From positions 62,001-126,000 of the forward strand of contig NZ_AKFJ01000007.1 in NCBI RefSeq assembly GCF_000272475.1: a DNA stretch of 64,000 nt, read 5' to 3'. This stretch comes from Novosphingobium sp. Rr 2-17. GTDB lineage: Bacteria > Pseudomonadota > Alphaproteobacteria > Sphingomonadales > Sphingomonadaceae. The notes beneath the pieces are model-generated. The model worked only from the letters and a program-made list of their open reading frames with translations, did no database searches and was not told the origin of the DNA. The position numbers and the translations under genes were made by a program. Shown in pieces: positions 54,069 through 60,609 of the stretch (position 1 is the first letter of the stretch; the number at the start of each line of letters is the position of its first letter).

Positions 54069-55436
54069 ATGCAGGCAGACACTCTCATTACCGGCGCTAC
54101 CGTGATCACGATGGACGCGCAGCGCCGTGTGATCCGCGACGGCGCAGTGGCGTTTGCCGGCGATACGATCGTTGCAGTGGGCAAGAGCGCGGATCTGGCC
54201 GGGATCGACGCGCGCGAAGTGATCGACGGCAGCGGCTTCGTGCTGACGCCGGGCTTCATCAATTGCCATGTCCACGTCACCGAAACCTTGATCCGTGGTT
54301 TCATTCCTGAGGATCTCCCGTTCGAGGAGAACCTGGGGAAGTGGGTGATCCCGCTCTACAAGAGCCACGACGCGGCAGAGCAGGCGGTGAGCGCGAAGAT
54401 GGCCGTTGCCGCGATGTTGCGCAGCGGGACCACCACTTTCATCGAGGCCGGCACCGTCATCGCCTTTGACGAAGTGATGGCCGCGATCGAGGGCACCGGC
54501 ATCCGCGCGCGCATGGGCCGCTGGGCCGAGGACCGCGCGTGGGACCCGTCCGCCGACCAGCAGGCGATGACCGCCGAGGCGTTCGATGCGCTCGCCGCCG
54601 ATGTCGCCGCCTATCCGCAGGATGGCAGGCGTATCGCTGCGTGGCCCAACCTGATCGGCCACATGACCTCTACCGACGCGCTGTGGCAGCAAGTCACCGA
54701 TCTGGCGAAGCAGACCGGCACCAAAGTGTCGGCGCACATGAGCCCGGCGATCGACGATTCGCAGTGGTATCTGGCCAACACTGGCCGCCGCCCGGTCGAG
54801 CATCTGGCGGACCTGGGCGTGCTGGGGCCGCACCTCAACCTCGTCCACATGGTGCATATCGATCAGGCCGAAGCCGATCTGGTGGCGCAAAGCGGCACCA
54901 ACGTGACGCAATGCCCCGGTGCTTCGATCCAGGGCGGCTATGGCTTGACCCAGCACGGGCTGTTCCCCGAACTGGCGGCTGCCGGCGTCAACATCGCGCT
55001 GGGCACCGATGGTGCGGACAACCACGACATGATGCGCGCGATGCCGCTGATGGCGGCCCTGTTCAAGGATGCGCGGCAGGACCGCGCGCTGTTCCCCGCG
55101 CATGAAGTGCTGGAGATGGCGACGCTGAACGGCGCCAAGGTGCTCGGTATGGCGGATAGCCTGGGCAGCATCGCGGTGGGTATGAAGGCGGACTTGGTCG
55201 CCCATGACACGCGTCGGCCCGAATGGCAGCCGATCAACAATCCGGTCGATCAACTCGTGTGGTCAGCCAATGGCAGCGGCGTTCATTCGGTGTGGGTCGA
55301 TGGGGTGAGGGTGGTCGAGGCCTTCCGCTGCACCACGATCGACGAGGACGCGCTCTATGCTCAGGGGCAGGCGATGGCGGACGCGGTGCTGGGCCGCTCG
55401 GGCCTGCCGCTGCTGAGCGAATGGCCCATAAATTGA
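54069..55436 (+). CDS. Amidohydrolase, ATZ/TRZ/SsnA-like
   Basis: The 455-residue cytoplasmic metal hydrolase has TPGFINCHVHVTETL (His67/His69), SAHMSPAIDD, LVHMVHIDQ, TQCPGASIQGGYG and LGTDGADNHDMMRAM. It is paralogous to the amidohydrolase at 38562-39968 along its whole length, including the C-terminal GVHSVWVDG and TTIDED. The two copies in one island suggest two related hydrolytic steps or duplicated modules. ATG at 54069 begins the canonical beta-sandwich. It is followed 25 bases later by a TauD-type gene. Confidence 0.88.
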   Translation: MQADTLITGATVITMDAQRRVIRDGAVAFAGDTIVAVGKSADLAGIDAREVIDGSGFVLTPGFINCHVHVTETLIRGFIPEDLPFEENLGKWVIPLYKSHDAAEQAVSAKMAVAAMLRSGTTTFIEAGTVIAFDEVMAAIEGTGIRARMGRWAEDRAWDPSADQQAMTAEAFDALAADVAAYPQDGRRIAAWPNLIGHMTSTDALWQQVTDLAKQTGTKVSAHMSPAIDDSQWYLANTGRRPVEHLADLGVLGPHLNLVHMVHIDQAEADLVAQSGTNVTQCPGASIQGGYGLTQHGLFPELAAAGVNIALGTDGADNHDMMRAMPLMAALFKDARQDRALFPAHEVLEMATLNGAKVLGMADSLGSIAVGMKADLVAHDTRRPEWQPINNPVDQLVWSANGSGVHSVWVDGVRVVEAFRCTTIDEDALYAQGQAMADAVLGRSGLPLLSEWPIN

Positions 55437-55461
55437 CGCATTTTTGGCAAGGACTAGCCTG

Positions 55462-56277
55462 ATGGAATATAGCTCGATCACGGTCACCCCGCTCACCCCC
55501 GGCATCGGCGGGGTGATTTCGGGCGTGGACCTTACCCAACCGCTTTCGAACGCGCAGGTGGATGATCTGCACAAGGCGCTCGACGATCGGCTGGTGATCT
55601 TCTTTCGCGATCAGCAGATCGACCACGAAGATCACAAGCGCTTCGCCAACTACTTCGGCGGCATCCACATCGCGCCCAGCACCAAGCCCTGGCAAGTGCC
55701 CGGCCACCCCGAAGTGACGAAAATGCACGCCGATGGCGATTCCAAGTTCGTCGCCGGGGAAGACTGGCACACCGACATGAGCTGCGATGAAGCACCGCCG
55801 CTGGGCTCGGTGCTGTACCTGCACACGATCCCGCCGGTGGGCGGCGACACCATTTTCGCGAACATGTACGACGCTTACGAGGCGCTGTCGGACCGGATGA
55901 AGGCCTACCTCGAAGGTATGACCGCCATCCATGATAGCCGCCAGGCGTTCGGCGACATCACGCCCGATGGTATGGAACTGCCGCGATCGAGCCACCCGGT
56001 GATCCGCACCCACCCTTCCACGGGTCGCAAGTCGCTGTATGTCAATCGCGGCTTCACCACCAAGCTCGAAGGCGTGAGCCGCGCCGAGAGCGATGCGGTG
56101 TTGGCATTCTTGTTCGATCACTTGCAGCACCCGATTTATCAATGCCGCTTCGCGTGGCAGCCGCACTCGATCGCGTTCTGGGACAACCGCTGCTCGCAGC
56201 ACGTCGCCACCTGGGACTACTTCCCGCAAGTCCGCTCCGGCTATCGCATCCAGATCCTCGGCGACCGCCCGTTTTGA
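55462..56277 (+). CDS. TauD/TfdA-family Fe(II)/2-oxoglutarate dioxygenase
   Basis: The 271-residue enzyme has the HxD part of the facial triad (WHTDMS, His103/Asp105), the distal His in WDNRCSQHVATWDYFP and the 2-oxoglutarate-binding Arg in SGYRIQIL. It is close in layout to taurine and 2,4-D dioxygenases, which hydroxylate a carbon next to a heteroatom and split the product. ATG at 55462 has AAGGA 8 bases upstream. Its stop overlaps the next gene's TTG start. Confidence 0.92.
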   Translation: MEYSSITVTPLTPGIGGVISGVDLTQPLSNAQVDDLHKALDDRLVIFFRDQQIDHEDHKRFANYFGGIHIAPSTKPWQVPGHPEVTKMHADGDSKFVAGEDWHTDMSCDEAPPLGSVLYLHTIPPVGGDTIFANMYDAYEALSDRMKAYLEGMTAIHDSRQAFGDITPDGMELPRSSHPVIRTHPSTGRKSLYVNRGFTTKLEGVSRAESDAVLAFLFDHLQHPIYQCRFAWQPHSIAFWDNRCSQHVATWDYFPQVRSGYRIQILGDRPF

Positions 56278-57470
56278 ACGAGGCGGTCGTACGGGTCGCA
56301 GGCCATCGCGAGCGAAAGCTCGCGGTGGTTTGCGCCGTTTCGGCAGCGCTGGTGTTGGCGCAGGCGGTGGTCTTCGCCGCCTCCGGGCTGATGCTGTTCG
56401 CGATGGCGCAGAGCTTCCACTGGTCGGCGACGGCGATGGGCACGGCCTATACGCTGATCGTGCTGGGTGCTTGCGCCGGGGCGCCGATGCCCATCGTCCT
56501 GATCCGCCGCATCGGCGGTAGCGGGACGATCGTGGTGGGCATGGCGCTGCTGGCCGTCAGTTTTCTGGCGATGGCCTTCGTCGGTTCCTTGCCGCAGCTT
56601 TACGCCTGCGTGTTCGCGATCGGCGTGGCGTTTTCCCTCAGCGGTAACAGTCCGGGCGTCTATCTCGTTTCGGGCTGGGGCGGTGCGGGTGCCGGTGGGC
56701 TGATCGGCATTTACCTGATGATCGGGATGCTGGGCAACGCGGTCGGACCTCCACTGGCGCAGGCGCTGATCGGGCAAGACGGATGGCAGGGCTACGCCCT
56801 GACCATCGCTGCTTTCGCAGTGGTGGCGGCGATCGGCTGCGCGCTGGCGCTGCGTGAGCCGCCGGTCGCGACCGATGCGCCGGCGGGCAAATCCTGGCGC
56901 GATCTGGGCGCGGTGCTGCGATCGCGCACGTTCGCGCTGTTGGCCGTGGCGATCGTCATGAGCCAGTTGTGTCTCGTCACCGTATCGAGCGTCGCCCCGG
57001 CGCATCTTGCGGGTGAGGGCGTGTCCGATGCACTTGCCGCCCGGCTGCTGGGGGTGGAAGGCATTGCCGCTGCCCTTGCGACCGGGTTGCTGGGCCATTT
57101 TGCCGCCCGGCTTTCCCCGCGCCGGATGCTGCCGCTGACGTTGGCGGCGTGCGGGGCAGGGCTGGTGATCCTGGCTGCCACTCGCGATACGGCGCTGCTG
57201 CATGGGTTCGCGATGCTGCTCGGCGCCGGAGTGGGCGGGGCGACGTTGACGGTTACGCTGCTGCTGGTGCGCTACTTCGGGCCGGGGGATGGCGCGGCCA
57301 GCCTGGGCGCGATCTGGACGCTGGCGGGGCTTGCCGCGCTGGGGCCTTGGGGTGCGGGACTGGTGGCCGATGCGACCGGTTCTTACGCGCCGGGCCTGCT
57401 GGCGCTGGGCCTGGTGATGGTGCCGATCGCGGCGGGAAGCTTGCTGCTGCCCAAAGAACCGCGCACCTGA
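56274..57470 (+). CDS. MFS transporter
   Basis: The 398-residue protein has twelve hydrophobic segments, starting LNEAVVRVAGHRERKLAVVC, then the first helix (SAALVLAQAVVFAASGLML). There is no ATG near the N-terminus. TTG at 56274 overlaps the TauD-type stop (TTGA) and gives a normal length. An ATG at 56142 would lie deep inside the upstream gene in another frame. Coupling suggests it transports the dioxygenase's substrate. Confidence 0.82.
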   Translation: MNEAVVRVAGHRERKLAVVCAVSAALVLAQAVVFAASGLMLFAMAQSFHWSATAMGTAYTLIVLGACAGAPMPIVLIRRIGGSGTIVVGMALLAVSFLAMAFVGSLPQLYACVFAIGVAFSLSGNSPGVYLVSGWGGAGAGGLIGIYLMIGMLGNAVGPPLAQALIGQDGWQGYALTIAAFAVVAAIGCALALREPPVATDAPAGKSWRDLGAVLRSRTFALLAVAIVMSQLCLVTVSSVAPAHLAGEGVSDALAARLLGVEGIAAALATGLLGHFAARLSPRRMLPLTLAACGAGLVILAATRDTALLHGFAMLLGAGVGGATLTVTLLLVRYFGPGDGAASLGAIWTLAGLAALGPWGAGLVADATGSYAPGLLALGLVMVPIAAGSLLLPKEPRT

Positions 57471-57500
57471 CCTCGCCATCCCGGTTCAGGGATGACGAGG
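57471..57500. terminator. Hairpin between convergent MFS and TauD-like genes
   Basis: CCTCGCCATCCC pairs with GGGATGACGAGG (one mismatch) across a 6-base loop, starting at the base after the MFS stop. It probably serves as a bidirectional terminator and resembles the other CATCCC/GGGATG-type palindromes. Confidence 0.6.
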
Positions 57501-57512
57501 GGCGCTGGGCGA

Positions 57513-58589
57513 TTACGAAATCAGGCGCGGCACCGACATCGGCTTGATGCTGAAGCGGGCTTCAGGATGCTCGGCGCCGGTGCGGGATTCGGCGCGGTGC
57601 TGGACGACGGCGTTCTTGCCGAAATTGTCCACCACCGGGCGGCTGGTCTTGCTCGACAGCCACAGCCGCAGCAAGTGGCGCTTGCGCTGCGGTTCGGGGT
57701 AATCGTGGAACAAAGTGCGCGCGTGCAGCGCCGCGTAGTTCGATAGCCACTGGATGTCGCCGGGGCGGAAATCCATCTCAATCGCCATGCCGGGTTCGTA
57801 CGTGATTTCGTCGAACAAGCGCAGCACTTCCAACTGGTCTTCGGTCAGCTTGGGCACGCCGGGATAGTCCTGCGCGGTGATGATGTAGAGCGAGCCGGCG
57901 TACATGCTGAACACGCCGTCCTGAACGCTCACCACTGGCGAGGTGTACGTATCCGCCGGGGCTTCCGCGTCCTGTCGGCGCCAATCCCAGTTGAAGGGCT
58001 GCAGCAGCAAGTGCGCCAGGTCCGGGCGACGCTCGAGGATCTCGTTGTAGATCTGCGCGCCTGAGACCAGGCACGACAAGCCGCCTTCCTTGGCCCCGCG
58101 CAAGCACATCAGCGCCACGATGTCAGAACTGTCCGAGTGGTAGACCAATTGGTCGCGCACCTTGGAGGACTTGGCGGTGGGATCGTCCATCATCTTTTCG
58201 CTGGTGGCGTAGACGTGGTCGAGCAGATCGCCCATTTCGTTCTGGCGGATCGGGTCGCCCATGTGCAGGCCCAGGACATAGTAGATCGCCGAGGACAACG
58301 CGTCGGAATAAAAATCCGAGCGAAGCCCGCGCACCAGCACGAAGCCGCGCCCGAAATCGACGTCCTGCCGCCACGAGGCGACGGCGGGGGCGCACACATC
58401 CAGGGGATAGTCTTCGGCCTTAACGAAGCGCAGATCGGGATCTTCCTCCAGGAAGGTGCGGCCCAGCGCCTCCAGTTCGGCCACTTGTGCATCGTCGAGC
58501 TGATAGATCCAGCTATCGCCCTTCATCAGCTCGTCGCCGCGCCAGGCGGCGTCGGTGAGCACGGGAGGGGGAACTTCGGCGACGGTCAT
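57513..58589 (-). CDS. TauD-fold dioxygenase family protein
   Basis: The 358-residue protein has the TauD-like jelly roll: GRGFVLVRGLRSDFYSD near residue 75, the HxD motif in QLVYHSDSSDIVALMCL, WLSNYAALHARTLFHD (distal His) and RKRHLLRLWLSS with the 2-oxoglutarate Arg. It belongs to a clade distant from the 55462 enzyme. ATG at 58589 with AAGGAG 9 bases upstream was chosen. It is divergent from the tetR gene and probably controlled with it. Confidence 0.85.
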   Translation of the reverse strand: MTVAEVPPPVLTDAAWRGDELMKGDSWIYQLDDAQVAELEALGRTFLEEDPDLRFVKAEDYPLDVCAPAVASWRQDVDFGRGFVLVRGLRSDFYSDALSSAIYYVLGLHMGDPIRQNEMGDLLDHVYATSEKMMDDPTAKSSKVRDQLVYHSDSSDIVALMCLRGAKEGGLSCLVSGAQIYNEILERRPDLAHLLLQPFNWDWRRQDAEAPADTYTSPVVSVQDGVFSMYAGSLYIITAQDYPGVPKLTEDQLEVLRLFDEITYEPGMAIEMDFRPGDIQWLSNYAALHARTLFHDYPEPQRKRHLLRLWLSSKTSRPVVDNFGKNAVVQHRAESRTGAEHPEARFSIKPMSVPRLIS

Positions 58590-58661
58590 GCGCAAATCTC
58601 CTTGGGGTTGATCGCAGACTAACCGTGCCGGGCGTCAAAGTCTTGATGCAGAACGCACGCC

Positions 58662-58713
58662 CTTGTGTGACGACGCTTGTGTGACGGGATGTTTCTTGTG
58701 TTACGTGATGTTT
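58662..58713. promoter_or_regulatory. Tandem direct repeats upstream of the TauD-like gene
   Basis: CTTGTGTGACGGGATGTTT (58676-58694) is followed at once by CTTGTGTTACGTGATGTTT (58695-58713), 17 of 19 identical. A shorter copy, CTTGTGTGACG, precedes them at 58662. The 19-bp period in a divergent promoter gap suggests a regulator-binding array rather than chance. Confidence 0.5.
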
Positions 58714-58766
58714 CGCGCGCCCGTGAACCGAGCGCACGTACTGGACGCGGAACTGCAACAAACCTA

Positions 58767-58782
58767 TATACCATCCGGTATG
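58767..58782 (+). promoter_or_regulatory. TetR operator candidate over the tetR start
   Basis: TATACCATCCGGTATG contains TACC-N4-GGTA and overlaps the ATG at 58780. The same core occurs twice more downstream of tetR. Binding here would block translation start or transcription, typical of autoregulation. Confidence 0.6.
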
Positions 58783-59394
58783 GAATGTTCGGCAACCACC
58801 ACTGCGGTTCGCGGTCGCCCGCGTGAATTCGATCCCGACCAGGCGCTCGCTGCAGCGCTGCGCGTGTTCTGGAAGCGCGGTTACGAAGGCGCCTCGCTTT
58901 CCGAACTGACCGAGGCGATGGGCATCACCAAGCCCAGTCTTTATGCCTGTTTCGGCAACAAGGAGGCGCTTTTCAAGAAAGCGCTGGACCTCTACGAGCG
59001 GGACAAGCTGGCTTATGTCGGTACTGCTCTGGAAGCGCCGAGCGCGCGCGGGGTGGTCGAGCGATTGTTGCGCGGCGCGCTGGCCACGCACTGCGGCAGC
59101 AGCGATCCGCATGGCTGCCTCGGCGTTATCAGCACCTTGTCGGGCAGCATGGAAGCCGATTCGATCCGTGACCATGTGATCGCCCGGCGCAAATCTTCGG
59201 AAGTCGCGCTGGTTGCGCGGTTGGAAAAAGCCAAGGCCGAAGGCGACCTTCCGCAAGGGACCGACGCTGTCGCGTTGGCGGGATGCCTTTCGACGATGCT
59301 GGGTGGCTTGTCGATCAAGGCCCAAAGCGGCACTTCGCGCCAGGATCTGGAGCACGCGGTCGATGCGTTCCTGGGAATCTGGCCAAGCCGCTAA
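58780..59394 (+). CDS. TetR/AcrR-family transcriptional regulator
   Basis: The 204-residue regulator has the N-terminal helix-turn-helix (FDPDQALAAALRVFWKRGYE, SLSELTEAMGITKPSLYACF, GNKEALFKKALD; residues about 17-70). Its ligand domain (HCGSSDPHGCLGVISTLSG) matches the branch with a Cys/Gly-rich central helix. The effector is unknown. ATG at 58780 (MECSATTTAVRGRPREF) was chosen because it lies within the operator and gives the family N-terminus. Confidence 0.9.
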   Translation: MECSATTTAVRGRPREFDPDQALAAALRVFWKRGYEGASLSELTEAMGITKPSLYACFGNKEALFKKALDLYERDKLAYVGTALEAPSARGVVERLLRGALATHCGSSDPHGCLGVISTLSGSMEADSIRDHVIARRKSSEVALVARLEKAKAEGDLPQGTDAVALAGCLSTMLGGLSIKAQSGTSRQDLEHAVDAFLGIWPSR

Positions 59395-59424
59395 CCCGGC
59401 AAATACTCTTCCAGAATTTTAATT

Positions 59425-59483
59425 TACCGATCGGTATGGAAAGCGGTTGACGCCTTCGATCGGTTTATATACCAGGCGGTATA
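59425..59483. promoter_or_regulatory. Two further TACC-N4-GGTA sites downstream of tetR
   Basis: TACCGATCGGTA (59425-59436) and TATACCAGGCGGTATA (59468-59483, perfect 6-bp arms) lie 43 bases apart, just upstream of the hypothetical gene at 59695. TTGACG lies between them at 59447. The shared core with the site over tetR suggests that this TetR protein also controls the next gene. Confidence 0.55.
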
Positions 59484-59600
59484 GAAGATCGGGAGCGAGT
59501 CATTCGCTTCCGGGCTGAGGCAAATCCGGCGGTACGCCGGGTGCCCTTGCCAAAGCCCGAACCCAGCAGCCCGTGGGCTTCGCCCGCGCTTACGTAACCT

Positions 59601-59674
59601 TTCCGGCGATCCCTTGCGCCGGAAATCGCCCCGGTGCGCGCGCCGTGTCCCCCCGTCTGGGGCGCGCGCCGGGG
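59601..59674 (+). other. Two consecutive stable hairpins in the leader of the 59695 gene
   Basis: TTCCGGCG/CGCCGGAA forms an 8-bp stem with an 8-base loop (59601-59624). It is followed by a GC-only stem of CCCCGG plus CGCGCGCC against GGCGCGCG plus CCGGGG with a 2-base bulge (59629-59674). The ribosome binding site AGGGAG begins 6 bases after it. Additional small stems occur in 59530-59590. This may be an attenuator, a structured leader or the terminator of tetR. I match it to no known RNA family. Confidence 0.4.
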
Positions 59675-59694
59675 CTCTTCAGGGAGATGAAACG

Positions 59695-60120
59695 ATGGCT
59701 TTCCTTGACTTGTCCGAGCCCGGTTACGCTGCTGCTGCCCGTGCTGCCGCTGCCCCCCGGATCGTCTTCCCAGCGTCCGTTCCGGCAACTGCTGCCGACG
59801 TCGCACTGACCTTTTCCTCGTTGGAGCATCGCGTGCTCGAACTGGCGCGTGGTGAAAGCCTCGCTTCGTTGCGCGCTCCGCGCAAGCGCTCGCTGATGGC
59901 CCGGCTGATCCTGGGTCCGACGCCGCCGTCCAAGCTTCTTGCGAACGAGCGCCTCGAAGCACTGCGCCGTCTGGCTGTTCGGGCATGGCACCATGGCTAT
60001 ACGCTGCCGGTGTCAGCCTTGCGCGAAGCCAACAAGGCCGGTTTCAGCGAGAGCCAGGTCGGTTGGGTGATCGACCAGATCGGTCGTTCGCGCGTGCAAG
60101 TACGGCGGGTGGCGGGGTAA
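59695..60120 (+). CDS. Hypothetical protein, sphingomonad-type
   Basis: The 141-residue protein begins MAFLDLSEPGYAAAARAAAA, has an Ala-rich N-terminus, a central basic helical region (ELARGESLASLRAPRKRSLM), a conserved-looking LANERLEALRRLAVRAWHHG and a C-terminal QVGWVIDQIGRSR. I recognise no domain. ATG at 59695 has AGGGAG 8 bases upstream. The leader is strongly structured and the promoter region holds TetR-type sites. Confidence 0.7.
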   Translation: MAFLDLSEPGYAAAARAAAAPRIVFPASVPATAADVALTFSSLEHRVLELARGESLASLRAPRKRSLMARLILGPTPPSKLLANERLEALRRLAVRAWHHGYTLPVSALREANKAGFSESQVGWVIDQIGRSRVQVRRVAG

Positions 60121-60186
60121 GCACCTTATCCCGCCTGCCGAACCGATTGCCTCAATACGGCTATCCGGACCGCAAAAGCGCGGTAC

Positions 60187-60573
60187 TCAGTTTTGGCGAG
60201 TGAGGGCGGCTTGCAAGGTCGTCAACGTATCCTTGAGCTGATCGAAACCGTAAGGCTTGCCCAGGATGATCCCGTTTTTGGCGGGAACCAGCGCATCGGC
60301 GCCGCTGGCGATCGCAAAAGGAATGGCGCGAGAGGATAGCTCGGCCACGATGGGCTCCGCGCTTTCGCCGCATAAGTTCATGTCGATGAGCGCGACGTCG
60401 AAATCGCCTTCACGCGTGGCAGCAAGCGCGGAAGAAAGAGTTGCATGAGTGCCGACGGCCTTGCACCCGAGGTCCTCCAGCATTTCTTCCAGCATCATAG
60501 AGACCAGCGCTTCGTCCTCGGCAATGAGCACCCTCATGCCCCGCAGAGCGGCCATATCGTCTTGTGTGACCAT
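60187..60573 (-). CDS. Single-domain response regulator (CheY-like)
   Basis: The 128-residue receiver has the acidic pocket (LIAEDEALV), the phospho-acceptor Asp in VALIDMNLCG and the conserved Lys in LGKPYGFDQL, with no output domain. It lies 36 bases downstream of the hybrid kinase and is its likely phosphotransfer partner. ATG at 60573 or 60582 are both possible. Confidence 0.88.
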   Translation of the reverse strand: MVTQDDMAALRGMRVLIAEDEALVSMMLEEMLEDLGCKAVGTHATLSSALAATREGDFDVALIDMNLCGESAEPIVAELSSRAIPFAIASGADALVPAKNGIILGKPYGFDQLKDTLTTLQAALTRQN

Positions 60574-60609
60574 GGCACACAAAGACGATAAAAGCCGCCT
60601 GATTGCAAG

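Noticed and set aside
56142..56273. ATG-initiated N-terminal extension of the third MFS gene
   Set aside because: It would lie entirely inside the TauD-type gene in another frame and code for Arg/Pro-rich sequence; TTG at 56274 in a TTGA overlap is simpler.
59447..59475. Sigma-70 promoter made of TTGACG and TATATA before the 59695 gene
   Set aside because: The spacing is only about 13 bases, too short for a standard promoter, so it was not called.
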